Assembly (NCBI RefSeq): GCF_030523955.1
Contig: NZ_JAUNHL010000017.1
Location: 1-54,317, forward strand
Direction: 5' to 3'
Source of the DNA: Neisseria sp.
GTDB taxonomy: Bacteria; Pseudomonadota; Gammaproteobacteria; Burkholderiales; Neisseriaceae
Length of the DNA stretch: 54,317 bases
Under the pieces are notes generated by a model that was not told where the DNA came from, ran no database searches, and worked only from the letters and a program-made list of their open reading frames with translations. How positions within the stretch are numbered: position 1 is the stretch's first letter; every line of letters begins with the position of its first letter. Shown here piece by piece: positions 9,846-20,695 of the stretch. The position numbers were made by a program, and so were the translations under genes.

Positions 9846-10205
9846 GATTAACAACCTTTCTCTCTAGTTTGGGATTTTTTCTCGTCTACGGCCAATAGAG
9901 GCCGGCAAACAAAAAAGCATTCAAGTGTTTCTCTAGCGTTCTGATAGGTTGAAAGGCAATTTAGTTTCAAAAAACAAGTGTAAAGGCGAGATTATGCTAT
10001 TTGAAAATCGCTTAAGTTGATGCAATTTCTGGAAATTTCTACCATTTTCATTCAATGAAAACATTTGTAAAGGAAGAGGGCATGCAACGGCGCTGCCTGA
10101 AACTTAGCGTTTTATGGCATAATGCCGTTTCAACAAAATACACGACGAAATACCTTTCAGACAGGCATTGTCTACCGGTCTGAAATAAATAAACGGAGAA
10201 CCTCT
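9846..10205. other. 360-bp intergenic region between divergent lipoprotein and helicase genes
   Basis: No coding signal is seen. It is AT-rich and holds one DUS (10156-10167), a possible -10 box (CATAAT within GGCATAATGCC near 10117-10127) for the helicase gene, and the short inverted repeat TTTTCATTCAATGAAAA near 10043-10061. Promoters of both divergent genes probably lie here. Confidence 0.5.
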
Positions 10206-11597
10206 GTGAACCAATTTTCCAACCTCGGCCTGGGTAACGAAATCGTATCCGCCTTAACCGAGCAAGGCTATGAAACGCCCACGCCCATCCAAGCTGCGGC
10301 GATTCCCAAAGCATTGGCAGGGCACGATCTTTTGGCCGCCGCGCAAACCGGTACCGGCAAAACCGCCGCCTTTATGCTGCCCAGCCTCGAGCGGCTGAAG
10401 CGCTACGCCACGCCCAGCACCTCGCCGGCCATGCATCCCGTACGCATGCTGGTGTTGACGCCCACCCGGGAATTGGCCGACCAAATCGACCAAAACGTAC
10501 AAAGTTATATTAAAAACCTGCCGCTGCGCCATACGGTGCTGTTCGGCGGTGTCAATATGGATAAGCAAACCGCCGATTTGCGCGCCGGCTGCGAAATCGT
10601 CGTCGCCACCGTCGGCCGTCTGCTGGATCATGTCAAACAGAAAAACATCAACCTGAACAAAGTCGAAATCGTGGTACTCGACGAAGCCGACCGTATGTTG
10701 GATATGGGCTTTATCGACGACATCCGCAGTATTATGCAAATGTTGCCCAAGCAGCGCCAAACGCTGTTGTTTTCAGCTACTTTTGCCGATCCCATCCGCA
10801 AACTCGCCCGTGATTTCATGCACAATCCCGAGCAAATTGAAGTGGCTGCGCAAAATACTACTAATGCAAATGTAGAGCAGCACGTGATTGCGGTGGATAC
10901 CGCCAAGAAGCGCCATCTGCTGGAGCGGCTGATTCTGGATTTAAACATGAATCAGGTCATCGTGTTCTGCAAAACCAAGCAGAGCGTTGATCAGGTTACC
11001 CGGGATTTGAAACGCCGCGAAATTGCCGCGCAAGCGATTCACGGCGACAAATCGCAACAAACCCGCCTGGAAACGCTAAGCGCATTTAAAGAAGGCAGCC
11101 TGCGCGTTTTGGTGGCGACCGACGTGGCAGCACGCGGTTTGGATATTGCCGAATTGCCGTTTGTGATCAACTACGAATTACCGACCCAAGCCGAAGATTA
11201 TGTGCACCGTATCGGCCGCACCGGCCGCGCAGGGGCAGACGGCGTGGCCATTTCGCTGATGGATGAAAACGAGCAGAAAATGTTTGAATCCATTAAGGAA
11301 TTAACCGGAAATGATATTCCGCTGGAACGCATCGAAGGTTTTGAACCCCGTTGGTGGCAACAGGAAGAGGGCGGTAGCGTAGCAACGGCATCTGCCCGTG
11401 AAACCAACCGCGAACGCGGTAACCGCAATACCGCGAAAACCGCTGCCGGAAAAGAAGGTCGCGAAAACAACCGCCGTGAACGCAACAGCGAACCGAAAGA
11501 CGCCGGCGATGCCTGCGGCAAAATTGCCGGCCGCAGCCGCAGAAGCCGTCGGGAGCGCCCGAAATGTGCGTTGGTGCAACCGAATTACGGCGCATAA
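10206..11597 (+). CDS. rhlE: DEAD-box ATP-dependent RNA helicase, RhlE type
   Basis: The 463-residue protein starts at GTG 10206 (GGAG 7 bases upstream); an in-frame upstream ATG (10122) has no ribosome site. It carries the Q motif (FSNLGL...YETPTPIQ), Walker A AQTGTGKT (46-53), PTRELADQ, DEAD (159-162), SAT in LLFSATF, and HRIGRTGR (334-341). A basic Arg/Asn/Glu tail follows from about 400. RhlE helicases remodel structured RNA in ribosome assembly and mRNA decay. The RhlE label rests on overall similarity; other DEAD-box subfamilies are less likely. Confidence 0.88.
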   Translation: MNQFSNLGLGNEIVSALTEQGYETPTPIQAAAIPKALAGHDLLAAAQTGTGKTAAFMLPSLERLKRYATPSTSPAMHPVRMLVLTPTRELADQIDQNVQSYIKNLPLRHTVLFGGVNMDKQTADLRAGCEIVVATVGRLLDHVKQKNINLNKVEIVVLDEADRMLDMGFIDDIRSIMQMLPKQRQTLLFSATFADPIRKLARDFMHNPEQIEVAAQNTTNANVEQHVIAVDTAKKRHLLERLILDLNMNQVIVFCKTKQSVDQVTRDLKRREIAAQAIHGDKSQQTRLETLSAFKEGSLRVLVATDVAARGLDIAELPFVINYELPTQAEDYVHRIGRTGRAGADGVAISLMDENEQKMFESIKELTGNDIPLERIEGFEPRWWQQEEGGSVATASARETNRERGNRNTAKTAAGKEGRENNRRERNSEPKDAGDACGKIAGRSRRSRRERPKCALVQPNYGA

Positions 11598-11616
11598 GCC
11601 AAAATCTAAGCAAACA

Positions 11617-11668
11617 AATGCCTGTCTGAAAACAAAGCGTTTTGTAACGCTGCTTTCAGACAGGCATT
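11617..11668 (+). terminator. DUS inverted-pair terminator after rhlE
   Basis: TGCCTGTCTGAA at 11619-11630 and the complement at 11655-11666, followed by a T-run. Inside the loop a second hairpin (AAAGCG...CGCTGCTTT) is visible. Confidence 0.8.
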
Positions 11669-11848
11669 TTTTAATCACGGCGTGGAAAACCGAAACCGAT
11701 TGTTTGTTAAACTTCCAAGCCATTCAAGCATGAATTTTTATATTTCCCCATGATTTGCCAACGGAAAATAACACGTAGGCAAGCTTACAGCATCAGCGCT
11801 CTGTGTTAAAATCCCGCCCTTTCCATCCGCCATTTTTCTGGTCGAACC

Positions 11849-12943
11849 ATGCAAACTTCCGTACAAAATATAGTAGTCGGTTTATCCGGCGGCGTTGATT
11901 CCTCTGTTACCGCTTATCTTCTGAAGCAGCAGGGGCATCAGGTGCGCGGAGTATTCATGCAAAACTGGGAAGACGATGATAATGACGAATATTGCAGCAT
12001 CAAGGAAGATTCTTTCGATGCGATTGCGGTGGCCGATATTGTCGGCATCGATATCGACATCGTCAATTTCGCCGCGCAATACAAAGACAAGGTTTTTGCC
12101 TATTTCTTACAGGAATACCGCGCCGGACGCACACCGAATCCGGATGTGTTGTGCAATGCAGAAATCAAATTCAAAAGTTTTCTCGATTACGCGCTCGCAG
12201 AAGGCGCGGATGTGATCGCTACCGGCCACTATGCGCGCAAAGAAGTACGCAACGGCATACATTATCTGCTCAAAGGGCGGGATGCCAATAAAGACCAAAG
12301 CTATTTCCTCTACCGCTTGCAACCGCATCAGTTGGCACGTGCCATTTTCCCGCTGGGTGATATGGAAAAAGGCGAGGTCAGACGGCTGGCCGCCGAAGCC
12401 AAACTGCCGACCGCAACCAAAAAAGACAGCACCGGCATTTGTTTTATCGGCGAGCGGCCGTTTAGGGCGTTTTTACAGCAATATCTGCCGACCGAACCCG
12501 GCGATATGGTAACGCCGGAGGGTAAAAAAGTCGGCAGCCATGTCGGCCTGATGTTTTACACTTTGGGCCAGCGCAAAGGCTTGGGCATAGGCGGGGCGGG
12601 CGAGCCGTGGTTTGTGGCGGGGAAAAATCTGAAAAGCAATCAGTTGATTGTGGTTCAGGGGCACGACCATCCGCTGCTCTATAGCAACAGCCTGACCATG
12701 AACGATTTGAGTTTTACCTTGCCCGAGAGGCCCGCTCCGGGGCGCTACAGTTGCAAAACCCGCTACCGCATGGCCGATGCGCCTTGCCAGTTGCGCTATC
12801 TCGATGAGGATACGGCGGAGCTGATATTTGACGAACCGCAATGGGCGGTTACCCCGGGCCAGTCGGCGGTGTTGTACGACGGCGATATCTGCTTGGGCGG
12901 CGGCGTGATTATGGCTACCGACAAACCGGCTATCGTAGAATAA
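11849..12943 (+). CDS. mnmA: tRNA-specific 2-thiouridylase MnmA
   Basis: The 364-residue enzyme adds the 2-thio group to U34 of Lys, Glu and Gln tRNAs, using sulfur relayed from IscS. The PP-loop ATP site SGGVDS is at 13-18. The two catalytic cysteines are Cys102 (NPDVLCN) and Cys198 (TGICFIGE), at positions matching E. coli Cys102/Cys199. The '[11 protein letters not shown]' and 'HYARKE' segments also fit. It stands alone between rhlE and fadD. Confidence 0.97.
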   Translation: MQTSVQNIVVGLSGGVDSSVTAYLLKQQGHQVRGVFMQNWEDDDNDEYCSIKEDSFDAIAVADIVGIDIDIVNFAAQYKDKVFAYFLQEYRAGRTPNPDVLCNAEIKFKSFLDYALAEGADVIATGHYARKEVRNGIHYLLKGRDANKDQSYFLYRLQPHQLARAIFPLGDMEKGEVRRLAAEAKLPTATKKDSTGICFIGERPFRAFLQQYLPTEPGDMVTPEGKKVGSHVGLMFYTLGQRKGLGIGGAGEPWFVAGKNLKSNQLIVVQGHDHPLLYSNSLTMNDLSFTLPERPAPGRYSCKTRYRMADAPCQLRYLDEDTAELIFDEPQWAVTPGQSAVLYDGDICLGGGVIMATDKPAIVE

Positions 12944-13004
12944 TCTTTATTTAAGCAAAACATATGCCTGTCTGAAAAACAGGAAAACACATACAGGAAA
13001 CATT

Positions 13005-14678
13005 ATGGAAAAAATCTGGCTCCAAAGTTACGAAGCAGGTGTAGAAGCAGAAATCGATGAGAAGCGTTTCCACTCGATTGTAGACGTGTTCGAACAGAGC
13101 GTGGAAAAGTTCGGCAGCAAACCCGCCTTCCAAAACATGGATAAAACCTTAAGCTACACCGAAACCGGAAAATTGGTGACCGATTTTGCCGCTTATCTGC
13201 AAAATGAATTGAAATTACCGCGCGGCGAGCGGGTAGCCATCATGATGCCCAACGTGCTGCAATATCCGATTGCCTTATTCGGCGCACTCAAAGCCGGTTT
13301 GGTGGTAGTCAATACCAATCCGCTCTATACCCCGCGCGAACTCGAACACCAGCTCAACGACAGCGGCGCCACCACCATTATCGTGCTGGAAAACTTTGCC
13401 AATACATTGGAATTGGTGCTGCCGCGCACTCAAATTAAAAACGTGATTATTGCCAGCGTCGGCGATATGTTCGGCTTATTCAAAGGCGCTTTGATGAATT
13501 TTGTGATTCGCAAAGTGAAAAAAATGGTGCCGCAACATCAAATTAGCGGTTTTATTCCTTTCAGACAGGCATTAAAAGCAGGTGCTGCACACACCTTCCA
13601 ACCCGTATCGATCGATTTGGACGACACCGCTTTCCTGCAATACACCGGCGGCACCACCGGCGTGGCCAAAGGCGCGATACTCAGCCACGGCAATATCTGC
13701 GCCAATATGCAGCAGGCTGCCGAGTGGATTAAAAACCTGTTGAAACCCGGCGAGGAAACCGTTATCGCCGCACTGCCGCTTTACCATATTTTCGCTTTAA
13801 CCGTAAATCTGATGATTTTCACCCAAGCCGGCTCGCGCATTTTGCTGATTACCAACCCGCGCGACATGAACGGCTTTATCGGCGACATGAAGAAAAACCG
13901 TATCAGCGTGTTTATCGGTGTCAACACGCTGTTTAACGGCCTGGTTAACCAAGCGGCTTTTGCCGAAGTCGATTTTTCCAAACTGAAGCTGACCTTGGGC
14001 GGCGGCATGGCTACCCAACGCGCGGTTGCGGAAAAATGGAAAACAGTTACCGGCACGCCGATTGTCGAAGCCTACGGTTTAACCGAAGCCAGCCCCGGCG
14101 TGTGCTGCAATCCTTTGAATATTCCCGCCTATACCGGCAGCATCGGCCTGCCGGTACCGTCTACCGAAGTTGAATTGCGCGATGCCGAGGGCAGCGAAGT
14201 GCCGCAAGGGCAGCCGGGCGAGATGTGGATACGCGGCCCGCAGGTGATGCAGGGCTATTGGCAGCGGCCGGACGAAACGGCCAAAGTTATCGACAGCCGC
14301 GGCTTTCTAGCCACCGGCGACATTGCGGTTATGGATGAAAAAGGCTGGTTCAAACTGGTGGACCGCAAAAAAGATTTGATTGTGGTTTCCGGCTTTAACG
14401 TCTATCCCAATGAAATCGAAGATGTGGTGGCCGCCCACCCGAAAGTAATGGAAACCGCCTGCATCGGCATTAGCAGCGAAAAAACCGGCGAAGCGCTCAA
14501 GCTGTTTGTGGTGCGTAAAGACCCGAGCCTGACCGCCGAAGAATTGATCGACTACTGCCGAACCCAGTTAACCGGCTATAAAGTACCGCGCGATATCGAG
14601 TTCCGCGACGAGTTGCCGAAATCCAATGTGGGTAAAATCCTGCGCCGCGAACTGCGCGATTCGGTGCAAAAGAAATAA
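13005..14678 (+). CDS. fadD: Long-chain fatty-acid-CoA ligase FadD
   Basis: The 557-residue AMP-forming ligase activates fatty acids to acyl-CoA at the membrane. The P-loop YTGGTTGVAKG is at about 213-223, the 'EAYGLTEASPGVCCNP' motif follows, then 'GWFKLVDRKKDLIVVSGFNVYP' (the FACS signature) and 'KSNVGKILRREL' with the C-terminal adenylating lysine. The length fits E. coli FadD (561). AGGAAA lies before the start. An intact DUS (13560-13571) lies inside the coding region and is read as FRQAL at 186-190, showing tolerance of DUS in a coding sequence. Confidence 0.94.
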   Translation: MEKIWLQSYEAGVEAEIDEKRFHSIVDVFEQSVEKFGSKPAFQNMDKTLSYTETGKLVTDFAAYLQNELKLPRGERVAIMMPNVLQYPIALFGALKAGLVVVNTNPLYTPRELEHQLNDSGATTIIVLENFANTLELVLPRTQIKNVIIASVGDMFGLFKGALMNFVIRKVKKMVPQHQISGFIPFRQALKAGAAHTFQPVSIDLDDTAFLQYTGGTTGVAKGAILSHGNICANMQQAAEWIKNLLKPGEETVIAALPLYHIFALTVNLMIFTQAGSRILLITNPRDMNGFIGDMKKNRISVFIGVNTLFNGLVNQAAFAEVDFSKLKLTLGGGMATQRAVAEKWKTVTGTPIVEAYGLTEASPGVCCNPLNIPAYTGSIGLPVPSTEVELRDAEGSEVPQGQPGEMWIRGPQVMQGYWQRPDETAKVIDSRGFLATGDIAVMDEKGWFKLVDRKKDLIVVSGFNVYPNEIEDVVAAHPKVMETACIGISSEKTGEALKLFVVRKDPSLTAEELIDYCRTQLTGYKVPRDIEFRDELPKSNVGKILRRELRDSVQKK

Positions 14679-14700
14679 ATAAAAATATTGGATAGTCGAA

Positions 14701-14743
14701 AATGCCTGTCTGAAAAACAAAAAAAGGTTTTCAGACAGGCATT
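14701..14743 (+). terminator. DUS inverted-pair terminator after fadD
   Basis: TGCCTGTCTGAA at 14703-14714 and complement at 14730-14741 with a 15-base loop and a following T-rich run. Confidence 0.85.
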
Positions 14744-14775
14744 TTGCTTCTTTAATCATCAATAAAAGTTATGCC

Positions 14776-14971
14776 GAGACCTTTGCAAAATTCAAATTGC
14801 TATCTAAAAAATCTGAACTCCGTCATTCCCGCGCAGGCGGGAATCCAGACGCTTGGCATCCAAGTATTTGTTTAATCAATGCTTCAATATTTCCATCTGG
14901 ATTCCCGCCTGCGCGGGAATGACGGGATTTAAGCATTTCAGACGGCTTTAAAGTATTTTTGCAAAGGTCTC
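14776..14971. mobile_element. 196-bp miniature element with GAGACCTTTGCAAAA ends and two dRS3 repeats
   Basis: Both ends carry GAGACCTTTGCAAAA (15-bp terminal inverted repeats). The element is flanked by ATGCC on each side (14771-14775 and 14972-14976). Inside are two dRS3 sites matching ATTCCC-N8-GGGAAT exactly (14825-14844 and 14901-14920) in inverted orientation, and one near-DUS TTCAGACGGCTT (14937-14948). The ends resemble those I recall for neisserial IS5-family (IS1106-like) elements. There is no transposase. It sits directly upstream of the phospholipid cassette. Confidence 0.8.
14825..14844. repeat. dRS3 repeat
   Basis: ATTCCCGCGCAGGCGGGAAT fits the neisserial dRS3 consensus ATTCCC-N8-GGGAAT. 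A second copy is at 14901-14920. In meningococci dRS3 copies serve as integration sites for filamentous phage (established knowledge); no phage is present here. Confidence 0.85.
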
Positions 14972-15041
14972 ATGCCGTCTTGGCAATTAACCGTTAAAAC
15001 TATAAGATTAAATTCATTTATCCGAATAGAAGGGGAATGCG

Positions 15042-15695
15042 ATGAGTTCGGAAAACCGCCGGCCGATTGCGGCGCGGCAAAACCGTTTGAGTCAGCGTTT
15101 TGCGCATTGGCTGGCGGTGAAAAAAATCTTAACGCCCAACCAAATTTCGCTGTTAAGCATCGTGTTTGCAGCAATCGGGGCGCTTTGTTTATGTTTGAGC
15201 GCTTATCCGGCTGCATTGGTTGCGGCGGCGTTGTGCGTGCAGTTGCGGCTGTTGTGCAATTTGTTTGACGGCATGGTAGCGGTGGAGGGCGGCATGAAAA
15301 CGCCCGGCGGCGAACTTTTCAACGAATTTCCCGACCGTGTGGCCGACAGCCTTCTGCTGGTGGCCTTGGGTTATGGTGCAGGTTTGGGCTGGCTCGGCTG
15401 GCTCTGTGCTTTGTTGGCCGCCTTGACCGCTTATGTCCGCATTTTCGGCGGAAGTTTGGGTTTGGTACAAAGCTTTCGCGGGCCGATGGCCAAACAACAC
15501 CGGATGGCGGTGCTTACCGCCGCCTGCCTGCTGGGTGCTTGGGAAGCAGCAGCCCATCAGAGTGTTTATACTTTGCAGGTTGCCGCCTGCCTGATTGCCG
15601 TCGGTAGTGCGGCGACTTGCTGGCTGCGCAGCCGCGATATCTACCGCGAACTGCACCGCCGTGCAGCCATTGCTCCGCAGGAGGCCGCCGAATGA
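15042..15695 (+). CDS. YnbA-type CDP-alcohol phosphatidyltransferase family protein
   Basis: The 217-residue membrane protein has a degenerate form of the CDP-alcohol phosphatidyltransferase motif D-x2-DG-x2-AR-x8-G-x3-D-x3-D. At 73-98 it reads N73-LF-D76-G77...G90-ELF-N94-EFP-D98: the first and third Asp are Asn, and Arg is Val81. From memory, E. coli YnbA also has these two Asn, so this is probably a subfamily trait rather than decay. The family transfers phosphatidyl groups from CDP-diacylglycerol to an alcohol; the acceptor here is unknown. AAGGGGAA precedes the ATG. Its stop overlaps the next start (ATGA). Confidence 0.8.
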   Translation: MSSENRRPIAARQNRLSQRFAHWLAVKKILTPNQISLLSIVFAAIGALCLCLSAYPAALVAAALCVQLRLLCNLFDGMVAVEGGMKTPGGELFNEFPDRVADSLLLVALGYGAGLGWLGWLCALLAALTAYVRIFGGSLGLVQSFRGPMAKQHRMAVLTAACLLGAWEAAAHQSVYTLQVAACLIAVGSAATCWLRSRDIYRELHRRAAIAPQEAAE

Positions 15696-16390
15696 AAGCG
15701 CGTGTCAAAAAACATCTGGCTTGGTTAGTCGACCAAGCATTGTGTCTATTCGTTTCCTTTATCACCGGCGTGCGGCCCAAGCGGGCGGCTGCTCTTTCAT
15801 TTGATACCCGGCAAAAAGTGTATTACGCCAACCACGGCAGCCACGGCGATTTTGTGTTGGTATGGATTTCGCTGCCGCGCCGCTGGCGCATCCATACCCG
15901 ACCGGTGGCCGGTGCGGACTATTGGCTGACCGGCCGTTTCAAGCGTTTCATTATCCAGCAGGTATTCAATGCCTTATTGATTCCGCGTAACAGCGACAAT
16001 CCACGCGCGATTACCGACCAGATGCGCGAAGCGCTGGAAGCGGGCGATTCGCTGATTATTTTTCCGGAAGGCACCCGCAATACCGACGATCAAACGCAAT
16101 TGCTGCCGTTTAAAACCGGCATTTACCATTTGGCCGCCAGCCGGCCGGATACCGAGTTTGTACCGATGTGGATACACAATATCAACCGTGTGCTGCCCAA
16201 AGGCAAGGTCTTGCCGGTACCCTTGCTGTGCGATGTACGCATCGGCGAGGCGTTGCGCCTTCAGGAAGGCGAGGGCAAAGAAGCTTTTTTGGAACGCAGC
16301 CGCAATGCCTTGCTGGCGCTGGCACCGCATGATCCGCGCCCGTCGGCACCGGCGCCTGCATTAAAAGAAGGGGGAGAGCGTCATGAATAA
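15692..16390 (+). CDS. PlsC-like 1-acyl-glycerol-3-phosphate acyltransferase
   Basis: The 232-residue protein has the acyltransferase motif HX4D (H48-GSHG-D53), the FPEGTR motif at 124-129, and a Pro-rich block near 'EFVPMWIHN'. This family acylates lysophosphatidate to phosphatidate at the inner membrane. The start at 15692 overlaps the previous stop by four bases, and its own end overlaps the next gene by eight, so the three genes are translationally coupled. The frame is open from 15617, but the upstream start lies within the previous gene. The product would feed the CdsA-like gene that follows. Confidence 0.85.
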   Translation: MKARVKKHLAWLVDQALCLFVSFITGVRPKRAAALSFDTRQKVYYANHGSHGDFVLVWISLPRRWRIHTRPVAGADYWLTGRFKRFIIQQVFNALLIPRNSDNPRAITDQMREALEAGDSLIIFPEGTRNTDDQTQLLPFKTGIYHLAASRPDTEFVPMWIHNINRVLPKGKVLPVPLLCDVRIGEALRLQEGEGKEAFLERSRNALLALAPHDPRPSAPAPALKEGGERHE

Positions 16391-17354
16391 TTCGCACGCA
16401 GTACTGGATGCCGCCAGCCAGCCGCCGCAAATCGCCACGATTTTTAGTGCCGTTTTTGCGGTATTGTTACTGGCCAGCGTAATCGGCCAGTTGCTCAAAC
16501 GCCGCCACGGTGCCAACAATGAAACCATCAGCAATTTGAACAGCCGCATTTACGCTTGGTGGTTGATGAGTTTAGTGCTGCTGTTTGCCTTCTGGCTCGG
16601 TCGTATCGGTACCACCATTTTATTTTTCCTGATTTCTTTTGCTGCGTTGCGCGAATTCATGAGCTTGGTATACAACCGGCGCAGTGATTACAACAGCATG
16701 GTGATGTGCTTTTATGTACTGTTGCCGGTGCAATATTATTTTGTACTCGACCAATGGTACGGCATGTTTTCCATTTTTATTCCGGTATACGGCTTTTTAG
16801 TGCTGCCGATTATCGCCAGTATGAGCGGCGACACTTCCGCTTTTCTCGAACGTACCGCCAAAACGCAATGGATGGCGATGGTTTGCATTTTCTGCCTGTC
16901 GCACGTACCGGCACTGCTGTTTCTGAATCTGGACGGATTCGATAATGCAAATAACATTTTGCTGTTGATTTTTATGATAGGCGTGGTACAAGCCAGTGAT
17001 GTGTTGCAATATGTGTGGGGCAAATTGGTGGGCGGGCCCAAAATTATGCCCAGCCTGTCGCCCTCGAAAACCGTTTCCGGCACCGTCGGCGGGATTGCTT
17101 CGGCAACAGGACTGGCCGCATTAATGGCACCGATTACTCCGTTCTCTACCGGCGAAGCTGCGATAATCGGCCTCATCATCTGCCTGATGGGCTTTTTCGG
17201 CGGGTTGGTGATGTCGGCCATCAAACGCGACTACGGCGTAAAAGACTGGGGACAAATGATACAAGGCCACGGCGGTATGCTGGATAGGGTGGATTCCATC
17301 TGCTTTGCCGCACCGGTGTTTTTTCATATCGTGCGTTATTTTTGGCACGGATAA
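16383..17354 (+). CDS. CdsA-like phosphatidate cytidylyltransferase (YnbB type)
   Basis: The 323-residue polytopic protein has about seven to eight membrane segments and the CdsA signature: 'SPSKTVSGTVGG' at 226-237, then 'SAIKRDYGVKDWGQMIQGHGG' and 'MLDRVDS' near 275-303. It should convert phosphatidate and CTP to CDP-diacylglycerol. It overlaps the acyltransferase gene. With the first gene this makes a self-contained route: acylate, activate, then transfer to an alcohol head group. It is likely an accessory copy, as the essential cdsA of Neisseria usually lies elsewhere (inference). Confidence 0.88.
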   Translation: MNNSHAVLDAASQPPQIATIFSAVFAVLLLASVIGQLLKRRHGANNETISNLNSRIYAWWLMSLVLLFAFWLGRIGTTILFFLISFAALREFMSLVYNRRSDYNSMVMCFYVLLPVQYYFVLDQWYGMFSIFIPVYGFLVLPIIASMSGDTSAFLERTAKTQWMAMVCIFCLSHVPALLFLNLDGFDNANNILLLIFMIGVVQASDVLQYVWGKLVGGPKIMPSLSPSKTVSGTVGGIASATGLAALMAPITPFSTGEAAIIGLIICLMGFFGGLVMSAIKRDYGVKDWGQMIQGHGGMLDRVDSICFAAPVFFHIVRYFWHG

Positions 17355-17368
17355 AAGCTACAAATGAA

Positions 17369-17400
17369 ATGCCTGTCTGAAAAGTTTTCAGACAGGCATT
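17369..17400 (+). terminator. DUS inverted-pair terminator after the phospholipid cassette
   Basis: TGCCTGTCTGAA at 17370-17381 and complement at 17387-17398 with a five-base loop (AAGTT), a very tight hairpin followed by T-rich sequence. Confidence 0.85.
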
Positions 17401-17543
17401 GTTTTATGAGAATGTTTGCATTTAACACAAAACGATTCATTATGGATACCTATTTGAAAGAGCGGCGGCATTTATTGTTTCCAAACGGCTCCGTGCCATT
17501 TCGGTTAAAATACTGCTTTTCCCCATTAACCTGCGCCATCCCC

Positions 17544-19460
<1,917 letters not shown>

Positions 19461-19537
19461 AAGCCGAAATTCAGCCGAATCACAAGCTGCTAAAAACAGT
19501 ACTCAAATTCAATCAAATCAATAATAAGTAGGGAAAA

Positions 19538-20119
19538 ATGAAGAAATTCAGTCAACTTTCACTGATTTTTGCGTCATTACTGCTCGGATGGTCTGCTCAG
19601 GTCGCAGCCGGTCAGATTTATGAATGCAACGGGATTTATACGGACAAACCCAGCGCCAGTTGCCGTAGCGGAGGCGCTGCCGATCTGCCGCCGATAGGCC
19701 GTTACAGCTCGGCGCCGGTGGAGCGGGTGCGCAGTAGCGTCCAGTTAACGGACAGCAGTAACAGTCCTTCTAAAAGCCAGGGCAACAGTGTACGCCGTGC
19801 AGTGGCAAATGCCGCTGCACCGGCTAAACAGAATGTGCGTCCGGCAAGCTATACCACTCCCGCAGTACCAACAGCCGCACCTGCTGCTGTTCCTTCCAAT
19901 GCCAAACCCAGCGGCAGCAACGGCCGACGCATGATTCTGGAGCAGGAGTTGAAAAACGAGCGTTTGGCGCTGGCAGCTGCACAAGCCGAATTGATTCGTG
20001 CCCGTGCGGTAAAAAACGGCAGTTCGGTTGATGCGAACCGCGTAACTGGTTTACAAGGCAGCGTGCATGACCGTCAGCAAAATATTCAAGCCTTGCAGCG
20101 CGAACTGGCACGTTTGTAA
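19538..20119 (+). CDS. Predicted secreted protein of unknown function
   Basis: The 193-residue protein has a signal peptide (MKKFSQLSLIFASLLLGWSA..., cleavage likely after QVAA). A short Cys-containing segment follows, 'GQIYECNGIYTDKPSASC', reminiscent of DUF4124-like domains. The middle is a low-complexity Ala/Pro/Ser region and the C-terminus is a helical coiled coil (about 130-193). It is probably periplasmic. GTAGGGA lies just before the start. I do not recognise a function. Confidence 0.75.
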   Translation: MKKFSQLSLIFASLLLGWSAQVAAGQIYECNGIYTDKPSASCRSGGAADLPPIGRYSSAPVERVRSSVQLTDSSNSPSKSQGNSVRRAVANAAAPAKQNVRPASYTTPAVPTAAPAAVPSNAKPSGSNGRRMILEQELKNERLALAAAQAELIRARAVKNGSSVDANRVTGLQGSVHDRQQNIQALQRELARL

Positions 20120-20138
20120 AATAAGAGCGACAAAGATA

Positions 20139-20180
20139 AATGCCTGTCTGAAAAGCATAAATACTTTTCAGACAGGCATT
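20139..20180 (+). terminator. DUS inverted-pair terminator
   Basis: TGCCTGTCTGAA at 20141-20152 and complement at 20167-20178, with an extended arm (AAATG...CATTT). Confidence 0.85.
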
Positions 20181-20321
20181 TATCTTTGTAAAAAACGTCT
20201 CTCCAATCCAAAATGGAATTGAATCCGCTACAGTACGGAGCCGATTCTGTTGCCGCTTCAACGGCTTACGAAATCGGTCCTTTGGGCTAAGGCGGGGCAA
20301 AGCTTTCTGGCTACACGCCCC

Positions 20322-20507
20322 AGGGGCTGTTGACAATTAGCTAGCGAAGCGGTTTTTTGAGACAAAACCGCGTATGCAAGGCAAAAGCGCAGCAAGGTTT
20401 GAACACCTTGCGAGCATTTTCGCTTCGCAAGTCCGCTACGCTACCTAACGCGGCAGATGGGGATTTTTGACCAAAAACACCGCCGTTGCGTTGTGTCAAC
20501 AGACCCT
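20322..20507. mobile_element. 186-bp miniature element with AGGGTCTGTTGACA-like ends
   Basis: The left end reads AGGGGCTGTTGACA and the right end, on the complement, AGGGTCTGTTGACA (one mismatch in 14). The ends also match those of the IS5-type remnant at 50177-50383 (AGGGTCTGTCGACA), so both belong to one insertion-sequence family. No coding sequence is left. It lies just before the second TA-flanked MITE. Together they fill most of the 576-bp gap between the secreted protein and the pirin gene. Confidence 0.6.
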
Positions 20508-20518
20508 AAGCCACTATA

Positions 20519-20644
20519 TAGTAGATTTAAAATAAAACTCCGAGATTGGAGCGCGGACTCCTTGTCCGCAAAATATCCAGAATCATACATAAAAAGCGGA
20601 CGAAAACGTCCGCGCTCTACCGGATATTTTATTTGAATCGACTA
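20519..20644 (-). mobile_element. 126-bp TA-flanked MITE, copy 2 (reverse orientation)
   Basis: Starts TAGTAGATTTAAAATAAAAC and ends GAATCGACTA, flanked by TA on both sides (20517-20518 and 20645-20646). It has the same internal GCGGACG hairpins as the copies at 3038 and 31070. Unlike those two it is not inside a Correia element. Confidence 0.85.
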
Positions 20645-20653
20645 TAAAAAAGA

Positions 20654-20690
20654 AAAAGCCGTTTGAAGTTCATACTTCAAACGGCTTTTT
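20654..20690 (-). terminator. Rho-independent terminator of the pirin gene
   Basis: AAAAAGCCGTTTGAAGT and ACTTCAAACGGCTTTTT form a long hairpin with a three-base loop, directly after the stop codon of the reverse-strand pirin gene. Confidence 0.88.
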
Positions 20691-20695
20691 GTCGT

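Noticed and set aside
14825-14920. dRS3 pair as a small CRISPR-like array
   Set aside because: Only two copies, inverted, within a single miniature element; no repeat-spacer regularity.
17364-17543. 60-codon N-terminal extension of YheS
   Set aside because: Begins in a DUS hairpin; ATG at 17544 gives the family N-terminus.
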